From Metallyticus violacea (Eukaryota; Arthropoda; Insecta; Mantodea; Metallyticidae), in the NCBI GenBank assembly GCA_030762175.1, contig CM060835.1, positions 87,106,001 to 87,170,000 of the forward strand: a stretch of DNA of 64,000 nt, read 5' to 3'. The notes beneath the pieces were generated by a model. It ran no database searches. It saw only the letters and a list, made by a program, of their open reading frames with translations, and was not told where the DNA came from. Below are positions 12,058-22,620 of the stretch, piece after piece (the stretch's first letter is position 1; each line of letters starts with the position of its first letter). Position numbers and translations under genes: made by a program.

Positions 12058-12905
12058 TTAAAAATATGTACATATAAGCTGCAAGTACTTCAGTAATGTC
12101 TGTTCATTTTTATTGGCCTCTAAGGCATCTACTTCCTTTTCAAATTCATTATTATATTCTTCACCAACAATAAAAGGTAAATCTACTGCTTCCTCTTCAG
12201 GGATAAATTCATCATTCAAATGCTTTGCAATGTTCTGTAGAACTGTAGAACATACTGTAATTTTTGGAACCTTATTCAGTGACAAACAAACTCTGTTTCA
12301 AAGGATAGGTAAACTTTGTTTAAGCTGTCCAAAACATCTTTCTACATATCTCCTTCCAAGGAATGAATATTATTATAATTTTTCTCTTCCCTGGTGCAGC
12401 ATATGAGGTGAGAAACCATTGTTTAATTCCATAATCTCTGTCTCCAAGTAGACTTGTTGATCTGTTTAGATTTGAAAGGACTGGATAAATGGAGTAAGCT
12501 GCTATCATGTGTGCTGTCTGCCCATTGCATATCAATACTAGTAAATCTTACATGTTGCTTGCACATTGATGCTAGCTAAACTTTTATGATTAATATAGTA
12601 ATCACCAATTCATGCAGGTTTTTTAATCTGTAGATGCGTTCATTCAAGGGTACCAATACCAGAAGGAATTTTAAAATGAGATAACATTTTTCTTTTGCCT
12701 CCTGAAATTCAATGCTGAGGTTGGAAACTTTATCCAATCACCTGTTTTTGCTTCAATTCTATCTGTCTCAAAGTCTATGTTCTGCACATCATGGAATGAT
12801 GGACACCAAAATCTTTTGCAACTCCACTCTGGTAGCTTCTGATGCAAATTTAATGCTCCACCCCTTATTTCATTGGTGTCAGGTAGAAAAAGTAGTCTGT
12901 TAAAA
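12058..12905 (-). mobile_element. PIF/Harbinger DNA transposon relic
   Basis: Minus-strand pieces in family order: GIGTLE…THLQIKKP and SINVQATC around 12560-12660 (equivalent to the usual GAVDGTHI…SINVQ region), then TSLLGDRDYGIKQWFLT (12400-12450). Next is RRYVERCFGQLKQSLP at 12310-12355, and last KVPKITVCSTVLQNIAKHLND at about 12210-12270. The ERxFG and LHN-like C-terminal motif are characteristic of Harbinger DDE transposases. Several stops are present and no companion Myb-like gene was seen, so it is inactive. Confidence 0.8.
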
Positions 12906-14453
12906 AATTGACATTTTCTCTTTAAATCTCAGGATCTTTTTTTAATTACTGGGATTAATATCCTTCCTTTTGTTGTCCCTTTATCTGACGTAAGGGTAAG
13001 GGTAAAAATGCTGCCATTTCCTTTAAACTTCAAGTAAACTCTGTTAGAAACTTTAAAATATTTAAGTTATTATTGATCAAACAAGTAATTAATGAATTTT
13101 ATTCAAACAAATTAAACTGTTTTCTGGAAAATAAATATTTATTAAATAAAAAGTATTAACTGATTATTGATGTACCATTTCACTTATGTAATTACTTCAT
13201 ATTAACTCATCTCTACATACTCTAGTGATGCTGTTGTCAACTTTGGGTAACTTAACTCAGTTTGTGAGAAACTGCTCAGTTCATTTATTGCATAATTGTG
13301 CTAACAAGTTAACAATAAGTAATGAGAATGAATTAATGCATTATTTGAGCTTGGGGAATATGTCATAATGTGCTCCAACTGGAAAGAAAGTTTGCTAGTG
13401 CTAGCTGTCCAACAATGGACAATAAGTAAATGTTAACTTGAGGTCCATATTGTTACACATAGTATGATACAAATGTTCGAGGTTGTGGGAGTGATTCTTG
13501 AGGAGTCCCTGACCATCACTCCACTAATACTATGCTATATACACAGATAGTACAGGAAATGGATTTGTTGCTCACACAAGTGTCCTATAGTAGATAGCAA
13601 GGGAGCAAGTTAGAGCAATGATGCAGGTTCAGCAAATATTAAGGGGGGCTTGACCTACTCATCCAAGACTGTGATGTATGCCACCAATGACAAACTTGAA
13701 ATTCTCACTATTTCTACCAATGACTTGGTATGGCTTAATATTAAGAAATTGGTGAAGAGCACTATATGAAACAGTCAATCCAGAACTTCTTTCATATATA
13801 ACTTCCACAGCATCATTCCATACAAAAAGTGCTACAGTTACAATAAAACTACAAACAACTGCATGCATTTTGAGATTGAGAATAAATGAAAACTCCAACT
13901 TATCCTCTCCTTTCTCTTTTATCATTTAATAGACAACATTTCCTATTACTTAGTTTTCTATGTTTGAACCTGAGACTAATTTTAGAGCCTTTCATTCAGC
14001 TTAGTTGGCAAAGTATCTACTTACCACATTGCATTTGTTAGATATTATACTGTAAGTAGTTGCTTGGAAGGATTTTCTTCTTATTATCAGTTTTTATTCA
14101 TTTTATTATTTATTTACTTAACTCTTGAAAAGTGTAGCTCCAGAAGTAAAAAAGTTTAAACCTACATATTTGCATATCCATGTATTAATTAGTTTTTACC
14201 CTTCAAAGATTTTTGTCATTAGTATAGAACAAACAATATACATACCTTTCTTATCATGTGCATTATTCTTAGATCATGCTCACTAACAAAGGACTATTTT
14301 TGTAAATGGTGACTAATTAAAAAATGATACTGTATTAAATGAATCAAAAATGTTAAATTCTTTGTACATATGAAGGCTATGCTATTAGAAATGTATGCTA
14401 TGCTAAGGAACCTTTCTTATTCATAATCTGAGTGCTCATTATTTCAAAATTAC
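12906..14453. other. Unassigned, presumably DIS3 intron
   Basis: AT-rich sequence with only short, low-complexity reading frames. I looked here for the next DIS3 exon, which should start with the family's HIADVSHF-like stretch on the minus strand, and did not find it. That intron therefore probably extends to or beyond the left edge. Confidence 0.4.
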
Positions 14454-14570
14454 CTCATAATTTCCATTTTCTAATTCTCTGCAATGAAGAGCATCATCAA
14501 TATCAGTACATCCTGGAGGATCCACAGAACAAATGTCAATGTGTCGCAAGTCAGTTCTCTTCGCTTCATC
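14454..14570 (-). CDS. DIS3: DIS3 exosome exoribonuclease, exon with RNB catalytic aspartates
   Basis: DIS3/RRP44 is the 3'-5' exoribonuclease and endonuclease of the RNA exosome. This 117-bp minus-strand exon encodes exactly 39 codons ([11 protein letters not shown]…GNYE). It includes [18 protein letters not shown], the RNB-domain motif whose aspartates bind the catalytic metal ions. All are intact. It is preceded by an AG acceptor (14572-14571) and followed by a GT donor (14453-14452), both in phase 0. It joins directly to the exon at 51373, giving …[14 protein letters not shown], as expected for the family. That implies an intron of about 36.8 kb. The exon encoding the next RNB segment is not visible. 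Confidence 0.95.
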
Positions 14571-14806
14571 CTTAAAACATGAACAGCATATCAGCATAGG
14601 CAAAACAAGAAGATGGCAAACTTTTATATTAAAAATATTTAATCTAGTCACTCCACCAAGGTATTTAGCATTATCATTTAGCCAATAACAATTTTACTTT
14701 CTTTTCCAGATTGACATTCAAAATTCTAGTTGGTATAGTCCCCTGGGTTTTTCTTTGCATGAAAAAGATAACTGTCAACTAAAGTTTCATGGTCTATGGG
14801 CTTATA

Positions 14807-15709
14807 TAAGATGTTCCATAATGAATGCAATTTTTAAATTGAGCAACTTTGTCGGTTTGTTATGTTGCTGTACATGAAATTTAATAGACGGTCACCATTT
14901 GCTGCGATTAATGACTGTCATTTGTGTGCATTATCAGGTAAAATGGAACAATACACAAAAGATCAACACGTAGAGATTCTGAAAATGCATTTTAAGTACG
15001 GTGAATGCCTATTATGAGACGGTTCGAAGACTTTATGTAATTTTGGTAGACGAAATGCATCTAATGTGTCAAGAGTATAGAGACTGGAAAGCAAATTTGG
15101 AGATACAAATCGATAGAGAACATCACCTGGATGTTCTCGTCGATAGGTAGAGAATGTTGCTCTCGTCAGACAGAGCGTTGCTACGAGCTCAATGAAGTCG
15201 ATTTGCCACCATTCTCAACATTAACCATTCCGAGAAGCAGTTTGTAGCGAATTTTAACAAAAGATATGCATATGCAAACGTTGAAGATCGAATACAAGAG
15301 TTGAAGCCCGAGGACCATTTGCAGCATCGAACATTTACCTCTCTTGCAACGACAATCGAAATTGGCCACCGAGATCGTGTGATTTGACATCATGTGATTA
15401 TTTTTTGTGGGATTATATAAATCTTGTGTTTGTGTGGACAATTCGCGAACCCTCAACTCAAGGCGGAACTTAGACATGTTACTGGTCAAATTCATTCGGA
15501 ACTTTGTTATAAAGTCGTTGAAAATGACCTCAGACAGCACAACACAGTGAAGGTGTGTGAACGAAGTCGTGAAGGAAGATTGCCTGATGTTTTGTTTCAT
15601 GTTCAATGGCAGTGTTTGTGGTTCATATTGATTTATTAATATTAGCACGTTTGAAATAAATTGTGTTTCATTATTAAAACAAAAATTGCGTTCATAACGG
15701 GACACTCCA
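14807..15709 (+). mobile_element. Internally deleted Tc1/mariner-superfamily transposon with TIRs
   Basis: The plus strand starts a transposase with EQYTKDQHVEILKMHFKYGE (about 14944-15005). After a large internal deletion and frameshifts it ends with PPRSCDLTSCDYFLWDYI and LKAELRHVTGQIHSELCYKVVEN (15455-15525), then REGRLPDVLFHVQWQ. The final DxxxWG-like segment is typical of DDE/D mariner relatives. Imperfect terminal inverted repeats match: tgttccataatgaatgc at the left against tgtcccgttatgaacgc (complement of the right end). TA dinucleotides flank both sides. The element is non-autonomous. Confidence 0.8.
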
Positions 15710-16191
15710 TACATGGGACATTGAACTGTTTCCAAAAGTTCCCAGCAACTCAAAAATCTAGAGTTATCACGAGATTTTAATTAAATAAATAAGTATATAA
15801 AATATTTGGAATAAACATCTATATTTTTATTAGTAAGCAAAGTACATGTGAGAACATTTCTTTTCCATTAACTCAGGAGGGATCAAACTTTCAGCATATC
15901 AATCCACTGTTAATTAAAACGAGAGGGGGAATAATGACAAGAAATTGATAATTATGCATATGTAAGTTTATGATGAGGGCCTCAAGTATACTCAGAACCA
16001 TGCATTTTATGACAATAGGGTTCTAAGGAACTGAAGTAACTCAGAGAAGGGTATAATTACATTAATTTGCATAATGCTTATTGAGAAATATAAATAAAAT
16101 ACAGTTCCATTTGTACATTATATCTCTTGATCAGTAACCTTAAACAAATAAACTATACTGAAATTTGAACTACATTCAACTCAGGGGAAAA

Positions 16192-16742
16192 CGCCACAGA
16201 TGGCCGCGGTCTTTAAGGCGCAGACTCTAAAGGGGAGGTCTGGGGTTCGAATCCCGCCAGAACCGTCCTCCCTGACTGAGTTTTTTTTTTCAGGTTTTCT
16301 CAGTCCTCATAAATGGCAAATGCCGGGAAGGTTCCCTAAAACTAGGCCTGGAACGTTTCCTAACTAAAAACATTCTTTTCCAATATATCATTTCATCTCA
16401 AGTATCAATCAGTGTCCGTCTGTGAATCGGTCCTGGTGGCGCAGTAGTAACCATACTTGCCTCTTAAACCCAAGATCGCGGATTCAATTCCCGCCAGGAT
16501 CGGTGGATTTTTCGGGCGTAGTCCTAAGTATGGCTTCCTTTGGGCAGTAAAGCCGTAGGTCTCATGTCTTACATTTACGGTACGTAAAAGAACCCCAGGC
16601 CTGAAATTAGAGGCTTCTGAGCAAAATTTGTCGGCTGTTTCACGCCCTGAATTGAATGGGACGCTGATGATCTGGGATGTTAAAGAGCGTCCATAAATAA
16701 ACAAAACAATTAATAAACCCGCCTGTGATGACTCAGTTAAAT
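16192..16742 (+). mobile_element. SINE family A copy split by a SINE B
   Basis: The head (ccacagatggccgcggtc … ggggttcgaatcccgcc) and body run to about 16424. The 3' part resumes at 16719 (ccgcctgtgatgactcag). The interruption is a family B element with a 9-bp duplication (ccgtctgtg / ccgcctgtg). The box B-like ggttcgaatcc is intact. Confidence 0.85.
16425..16718 (+). mobile_element. SINE family B copy, near full length, nested in SINE A
   Basis: This is the clearest family B copy. The tRNA-like head is cggtcctggtggcgcagtag, then cggattcaattcccgcc (box B-like). The body follows (ggcttcctttgggcagtaaa, cctgaaattagaggcttctg, gaattgaatgggacgctgat), and the tail is gttaaagagcgtccataaat. It is flanked by the 9-bp duplication in SINE A. 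Confidence 0.9.
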
Positions 16743-16743
16743 A

Positions 16744-16744
<1 letters not shown>

Positions 16745-16821
<77 letters not shown>
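16745..16821. repeat. (AAT)n microsatellite
   Basis: About 25 uninterrupted AAT units immediately downstream of the SINE A tail, probably grown from its A-rich end. Confidence 0.95.
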
Positions 16822-16823
<2 letters not shown>

Positions 16824-17299
16824 CCCGCAGGGGAGATTTTACTCTGCGTATACATACTTGCTTCGGCCAGTAAATATTCACATTATTGCAGATAATTACC
16901 TATTTTAATTTTTTTACATTAATTTTATACTGTTAACCACTGTATTTACTAGAATAATAAATACATATTACACATTAAAACAACATATAAGCCACTTAGA
17001 GCAAAAGGCTTTACATACGATTTAGCACTTGGATTTTTACTAATCTCAGTAGGAAATTGAAATTAGCCACTGAAACTGTGTAATAGTTTTTTTTCCCTCC
17101 AAATCCGCTCAAGATATCTTTTGAAGCGTTAGTATAACCGGGTAGTCAATTCGAAATCCGGTTTGCGCTACAGAGTTAAAACAAAATTTACATGCCTGTC
17201 TTCACAAGACGCGAAGTCAGACCTCATAACTCTTTCAAGGCGGATTCATCTCGAAAGCCTTAACAATTACCTAAGACTTTTTCTGTTCTTTATTTTAAG

Positions 17300-17375
17300 A
17301 AGGATTTAATGTTAAACTACCAGAGCCGATTGGAAATTGTTGTTAATATCGAAGATAGCAAACGGACATTCAAAG
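17300..17375 (+). CDS. Candidate exon of nested coiled-coil gene (tentative)
   Basis: A strong acceptor (pyrimidine-rich tract ending ttattttaag) precedes a 76-nt open stretch encoding KDLMLNYQSRLEIVVNIEDS and then KRTFK, ending at a GT donor (AAAG|gtattt) in phase 1. That phase matches the start of the candidate exon at 22441. The peptide resembles no family I can name with confidence. Because the protein-like ORF at 18101 lies downstream of it and has a different donor phase, the two may belong to alternative transcripts or different genes. Confidence 0.35.
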
Positions 17376-17459
17376 GTATTTTACAAGTTAACTAACCCAA
17401 ATGTGTATCTTCCGAGCAAGATTTTTTCTCGTGCGAAAACAACCAATGCAATAATTATT

Positions 17460-17700
17460 TTATTTTTCTGACTGAGCTTCCACAGCTTTAGCTCTGCCTT
17501 TATCCAGGAATGTCACCCGATATATCTTTCTTTTCCTACAGCAATTTCTCTGGCATTCTCTTGGCCATGAGCAGCTGAAAGTTTCCGAATAAGAATACTG
17601 CTTCATTTGATGGGGAACTAAAATGCCCGCCAACTCAGTGAAATTTAAATACATGTGTTGCAATGCCAGCAGTTTTCCATTTCCTGGCTGAAAAATCCGT
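17460..17700 (-). pseudogene. Coding-like relic of unknown origin
   Basis: One minus-strand frame reads KLLALQHMYLNFTELAGILV and ends FLDKGRAKAVEAQSEK-stop. Between them a second frame (LIRKLSAAHGQENAREIAVG) looks more protein-like, as if one or two frameshifts had occurred. I do not recognise the family. It may be a decayed retrocopy or chance. Confidence 0.25.
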
Positions 17701-18100
17701 GCATAATCTGTAGATCCTTACAATCAGGAGAACGTTTAGTGATTAGTAAAGTATCACTGTTACGCAATGTTTTACATATGACAGTTTTTGAAATTACAGT
17801 AAGCTATATACTGTGATTATAATTTCAAAGGCTAAACATGTGGTCTGAGTTGAAAATGCAACCTACTTTTCCTTTGTAAAATGAAACAAAGGCTAGAAAT
17901 AAATGAAAATGAAAGGGGAAAAAATCGAAATGCGCAAGATACAATTGTTGCCGAAAAACAACCCATACTGTAAATTCTTCTTTCATTATGTAATCCAAAG
18001 AACAATGTTTGTATCACTAAAACTAACATCCTTCAGCAGCACAATCAACGTAAATACACATGCGCTGTAACTAGACTAGCTGTTAATTTTGTATTTCAAA

Positions 18101-18303
18101 ATGATTCAACGCAATTCGAAAGCAAGCATCTCAGCAAATCATAGCGGCGCCTCTTCTGAAGAGCAAAATGACGAATATTCCTATGAATGGCACAGTAAAT
18201 TTTCTCCTAAAGATTTACTGCCTTTCTGCGAGCAGCTAGGAAAATTCGTCAAATATATACGCAACGTACAAGAACTCACTTCTCTCACGTATGGCTATCC
18301 AAG
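18101..18303 (+). CDS. First-exon-like ORF of unidentified gene in DIS3 intron
   Basis: An ATG at 18101 follows an in-frame TAG (18077-18079). It opens 67 codons plus two bases of low-repeat, protein-like sequence. The N-terminus (MIQRNSKASISANHSGASSE) is serine-rich and polar. After it comes a likely helical segment (FSPKDLLPFCEQLGKFVKYI) and then RNVQELTSLTYGYP. A GT donor follows (CCAAG|gtgggt, phase 2); TGG|gtactg six bases on is an alternative in phase 0. Codon content and CpG level differ from the surrounding intron. I cannot name the family. It may be the 5' exon of the coiled-coil gene further downstream, through an unseen connecting exon, or a separate gene. Confidence 0.5.
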
Positions 18304-18749
18304 GTGGGTACTGCAACATCATCACTAGGAACCCGGATTTTAATGACATAAAAATACTTTAAAAAGGCAACTTTACAATCTTAAAATTAACTATACGCAT
18401 GCGGTATTATGGCATGTGAGGGGGTGCTAGGAGGGGCTCGCCTAGAGCAACTGGCCTATTATAGGCGTGCAGCGTTGTTCCGATCCTCACAGCAAAAGCC
18501 TGAGCAGCAGCATTTTCTTTTTTCGCATTAAAATAGGAATTACTACTGGAAATTCGTCATTTTAATTTGCCTAGCTACATGCGGCAAGCAATTTTGAAGT
18601 AGCCTGTCTAAAGGCCACGTTTATACACCGTAGGCATACTTCTCGAGTTATCGTTTCAGGAATAAACACAGCTGATCCTTGTATTTATGTTCCTGGCTCC
18701 AATCTTGCCCTTGTATTATTTGTTTTCAGTAATTGTAGTAAGTGAGAGT

Positions 18750-18844
18750 CTTATGACATATCGTTTTGAATTGTATGTACTTCCCTTATAAATCCAACAC
18801 GATTCACTACAGTGCGGAAGCGTGCGCGTTCGTTGATGATGATG

Positions 18845-18897
<53 letters not shown>

Positions 18898-18981
18898 CTT
18901 ATGACATCGTTTTGAATTGTATGTACTTCCCTTATAAATCCAACACGATTCACTGCAGTCCGGAAGCGTTCGCGTTCATTG

Positions 18982-19014
<33 letters not shown>

Positions 19015-19016
19015 GT
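18750..19016. repeat. Tandem duplication, each unit ending in a (TTA)n microsatellite
   Basis: Unit 1 (18750-18897) and unit 2 (18898-19016) share cttatgacat…cgttttgaatt, gtatgtacttcccttataaa and cggaagcg. Each then runs into an ATT repeat (about 18838-18897 and 18983-19014). Slippage or recombination between the trinucleotide tracts could have produced the duplication. Confidence 0.9.
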
Positions 19017-19018
19017 TT

Positions 19019-19277
19019 AACGCCCGTTTTTACTACTGAGGCACCACAGGCGGTGACACTGATGATATATGAAATGATATATTGGGAAAGGATTTTTTTA
19101 AGGAAGGAATCGTTTCAGGCCTAAGTTTAGGGTACCTCCCCGGCATTTGCCATTTATGAGGACTGAGGAAAACCTGAAAAAAAACCTCAGTCAGAGAGGA
19201 CGGTCCTGGCGGGATTCGAACCCCAGACCTCCCGCTCACGAGTCCGCGCCTTAACGACCTCGGCCACCCGTGACGGT
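19019..19277 (-). mobile_element. SINE family A copy, well preserved
   Basis: Minus-strand copy. The tail (complement of aacgcccgtttttactactg) is at the left, then the ggcctaagtttagggtacct block. The head is the complement of gtggccgaggtcgttaaggc with an intact ggttcgaatcccgcc box B. It abuts the (TTA)n tract at 18983-19014. Confidence 0.9.
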
Positions 19278-19639
19278 AGTTTGGTGTAATGCTTATGTGC
19301 TTTAAGTGCTTTGCATAACTGAGATAATAAAACTATTTTTACACTGTGTATTTTGTGAATTGTTAATAATGTCACTTTGAAAACCTGGTATCTGTGCTGC
19401 AGGCACTAAAGGCATGGTATTCCATTCCAAGGAGAACTATTATTTTTAAAGTGTACAACTTCTACCATAGAAATTGGTGAACCTTTATTCAGGTCTCCAG
19501 GAAAAAAAAAAAAAAAGAAAGAAAAAAAAAGTGTTTCCAATTTGGATGAAAAACACTAATGATGGGCACTAGAAAGAGGTGATATAGTTGTTGCGAGAAT
19601 AACATTTTTAAGAACTATGCACATGCTTAGGACATCTGA

Positions 19640-20270
19640 GATACGCAACCCCCCCCCCCCCTTTATCTTAATGAGACGTGGGTCGACGGGAAGAGGAGGA
19701 CTGTAGGAAAAGGAGGTTTATAATTTGTCATGCAGGTTACGCACAAACAGGGTTCATTCCCGAAAGCAGGTGGGTTTTCCGTCCCAAACTAGGAAAGAAA
19801 GGGGGGGGGGGAGTTGACTATCATTCTAAAATTAATGCAGCCACTTACATAAATTTTAAATTTTTCTAGAAGGGGAGTCAATTCATCACCGATAATGCTA
19901 ACTATCACTCTAAAATCTAGACAAACCTGCTTCTACAAATTCCCAAAAATAAGATGTTGCATCGGAGAAGGGATACCAAATTATTCGTTTACCTCCCGAT
20001 CATTGCCAGTCGCTAAAGAGAACACTAATTTCGTCTTGCGGATGTTGAAAAGCTTATGCACTTGTCAGAGTGACAAAAAGAGATTGGGCTAGTCGTGTTG
20101 CACACTGCGAAAAACTACAAAAAGATTTCCATTAAGAAGTGGTCCAAGATAACAGTGTAAAAAATTGAGTTATAAATCTGCAAGAAATTGATTCCGAATC
20201 AAGTGCCGGTGAGAAGAAGACAAGCAGGATGACGACCTTGCAACTCTTCTACATTAAGTCACTTTCAAAA
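19640..20270 (+). mobile_element. DDE transposon relic (IS630/Tc1-like DDE_3 type), copy 1
   Basis: Broken plus-strand frames follow the order of a DDE_3-type transposase. NETWVD at about 19672-19690 stands where the first catalytic Asp is usually DETW. GKGGLIICHAGYAQTGFIPE (19705-19765) comes next, then DYHSKIN, and ITDNANYHSKI (second Asp, 19880-19915). IIRLPPDHCQS follows at about 19978-20010, then KRDWASRVAHCEKLQKDF and VVQDNSVKN…SESSAGE (20075-20215). The region around the third acidic residue is deleted. Homopolymer runs (C11 near 19651, G10 near 19801) have also broken the frame. Confidence 0.7.
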
Positions 20271-20830
20271 ATTCATGTATGCTTTTTTCAGCAAACAAAC
20301 ACATTAATATGCAGTGTTACAAGTTATGGTGCTATGTAGAAGCATTCAGCACATGCTTTGCTGCGTAAGTTTACGTTTTAACCATTCGTGAAAGGACGAC
20401 TTATTTCCTCTTGACTCTCCCCACCTTACTTGTTCTGAACGCATCACTTGGAGCGGTGCAGCCGTCGCTATCACGCATTGGCTCAGTTCATATGCCTTCT
20501 AAAACCACACCTCGTATAAAAATGATCTAAAACGAGAGAAAAGAAAAAGGACCTAAAATTACCTTTATTTTAATCTTTGTAACACCATTAGGTCTTACTC
20601 ATTACAGCACTGCAGTAAGATAAGTATACACACCTTTCGCAGATTTTCAGTTGTGAAATACTAACGATTATCACCTAGAAAAGTCTATAAAATAGTGTTT
20701 TTATTGCAGTGCAGATTCTGTTGCATTTTTCTTTGTTCTTGTACTTCAAGACTTTGCTAGTGTTTTTCTCTATTTATATGTTGGTCGATGTGAATCTCTC
20801 AAAAATTATATACAGAGAGATTTAGACAAA
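20271..20830. other. Unassigned
   Basis: No exon or known repeat was recognised. Moderate base composition in 20380-20520 suggests either transposon-derived DNA or the continuing 3' part of the element at 19640. Confidence 0.3.
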
Positions 20831-22050
20831 ATTTTAAAATAAATAATAAACCAACCATTATACCAATTGATCTTTTACAATATATAGATATCAGAGTGAA
20901 ACTAGATCTGGATGTAATGGTCTCAAGGAAGAACAACCTACCTGAGGTATTAAGATTGACAGCATTTAATACAATAAACTACTATTATCTAACTGATACA
21001 TGGTGTAGAATGTATACAGATGGATCTCATAAAAATGGAGAAGCAGGCTTTGGAACAAATTGAAAAGAATTCTCTCAATATACACCTTTGGGACAGTATA
21101 CTAACAATTTGGATGGCAAAATAATGGCCATTAGAGCAGCTTTAGAAAATCTACTGTATAGACCCAACATAAATAAAAAAATTGTTATCTTAAGTGACTC
21201 TAAAGCAGCACTACAAAATACAATGAATTACAGTTATCCAGCAATATACACATAAATGAAATAAGAAAACTATATCATACAATCCAAATCAGAAATACAG
21301 AAATAGCTTTACAATGGATCGCAAGCCACGTGGGATTAAAGGGGAATGAGATTGGTGATACTTTAGCAAAAAAAGCAGTCATTAAAATATTAATAACTGA
21401 ACAAGAACAACAAAATATTCAACAAAAACTTAAAGGCAAACGATATGAAGATCTATATACTTTCAAACATCTTTTATTGAAACCAAGAAAAATTGGAGAT
21501 GCCCAATTTCGCTTAAATGTTGGGTATGATTGCCAGTCAGAACTGTTCATCTTCAGGATGAAATTAGCTAAGGACAGCCACCGTTCATTGTGCAAGGACT
21601 TTTTTGTTTTTTTTGCGTAGTGTCTAACGCCCGTTTTTACTACTGAGGCATCAAGGCAGTGACACTGAAGATACATGAAATGAAATGATATATTGGGAAA
21701 GAATATTTTTAAGGAAGGAAGCATTCCAGGCCTAAGTTTAGGGTACCTCCCCGGCATTTGCCAGTAATGAGGACTGAGGAAAACCTGGAAAAAACCCCAG
21801 TCAGGGAGGACGATCGTGGCAGAATTCAAACCCCAGACATTCCGCTCACAAGTCCTTGCCTTAATGACTTGGCCACTCATGGCAGTTATACAAGGACCTG
21901 AATACTATTCTAAACAGAGAACATCTACTGAAATGCAGCCAATTTGATAGCAACAAAAAAATGAAAAATAATTTCAAAGCTCTTTATTGGGAATCTAGGA
22001 ATAAAATTATAAATATCAGCATTCCCAATGTCCACTAGCAATCAACCAAC
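20831..22050 (+). mobile_element. LINE 3' region with RNase H domain, split by SINE A
   Basis: Plus-strand frames encode a retrotransposon RNase H. MYTDGSHKNGEAGFGT (21008-21060) contains the first catalytic Asp. NLDGKIMAIRAALENL (21110-21155) has Glu replaced by Lys at the usual E position. VILSDSKAAL (21187-21215) holds the next Asp, and ALQWIASHVGLKGNEIGDTL (21310-21370) the final His/Asp region. After it comes DAQFRLNVGYDCQSELF, then, beyond the SINE, LNREHLLKCSQFDSNKKMK. The tail is short with caaccaaccaaccaacc (22043-22060). This arrangement occurs in Jockey/I-type arthropod LINEs. EN and RT are absent, so the copy is 5'-truncated. Confidence 0.8.
21600..21890 (-). mobile_element. SINE family A nested in LINE RNase H region
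   Basis: Minus-strand SINE A with tail complement aacgcccgtttttactactg and the ggcctaagtttagggtacct block. It is flanked by a 7-bp target duplication CAAGGAC (21593-21599 and 21891-21897). The LINE reading resumes directly after it. Confidence 0.9.
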
Positions 22051-22440
22051 CAACCAACCTACTAACTAAATAGGGATTATATCTTTTATTTAAAATAATG
22101 ATACTCTTTTATTGCTGAAACATATATAACATTAAAAGGTGCATTATTTCTAATACATATCAGATATTTGGTCTTCTTGATATAGCCACTTTAAAAAAAA
22201 AACATACCAGATCAGTTGATCATATACTCGTATTATGCACCAATTTCAGTTTTTGAACATATGTATAGATAATGCACATAGCTCTATTTTCTATAGAAAC
22301 GTGTAAGTGGTATCTGCATTTTGGAATACCATTCAGCAGATGTAGCAAAACTTGTTCCTCCACATTAATCGGAACTAATGACACTGAATCTTTTTCAAAG
22401 AATATCTTACAATTTTTAAAGGTTTAAAAGCTTTACACAG

Positions 22441-22535
22441 CTTTGGAGAATGTTGGAATAGGAGTTACTTCTCCCTCATGCTCATCATTATGCACCTTAT
22501 TGGAAGACAGCTCATCCACTTCTAGGATGTCAGAA
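22441..22535 (+). CDS. Candidate exon of nested gene (tentative)
   Basis: An acceptor (agctttacacag) and a GT donor (CAGAA|gtgagc) bracket 95 nt. They encode LENVGIGVTSPSCSSLCTLL then EDSSSTSRMSE, a serine-rich, low-hydrophobicity stretch. It starts in phase 1 and ends in phase 0. It therefore fits both the 17300-17375 candidate upstream and the well-supported exon at 25933 downstream (…MSE|ERLEADA…). Support is limited to splice signals, phase and composition. Confidence 0.4.
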
Positions 22536-22620
22536 GTGAGCAATAACCACAATATATTATATAATCCTAAACTTAGGTATTCATTTTTTACTCTAAACTC
22601 CATTTACTTACATAAAATAA

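Larger units (their letters stand above)
17100..18660. other. Relatively CpG-rich patch, possible promoter region
   Basis: CpG dinucleotides are much more frequent here than in the surrounding AT-rich intronic DNA (for example around 17120-17260, 18110-18250 and 18390-18650). The patch holds a protein-like first exon at 18101 and a candidate exon at 17300. A promoter for a plus-strand gene is an inference. No TATA box or initiator could be assigned with confidence. Confidence 0.35.

Noticed and set aside
15181..15753. 190-codon open frame on the minus strand
   Set aside because: Antisense shadow of the mariner relic at 14807-15709, whose transposase similarity is on the plus strand.
16405..16881. 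158-codon minus-strand frame with a long isoleucine run
   Set aside because: Runs through SINE B, SINE A and the (AAT)n microsatellite. Translation of repeats, not a gene.
21419..21880. 153-codon minus-strand frame
   Set aside because: Antisense of the LINE RNase H region fused to the inserted SINE A.
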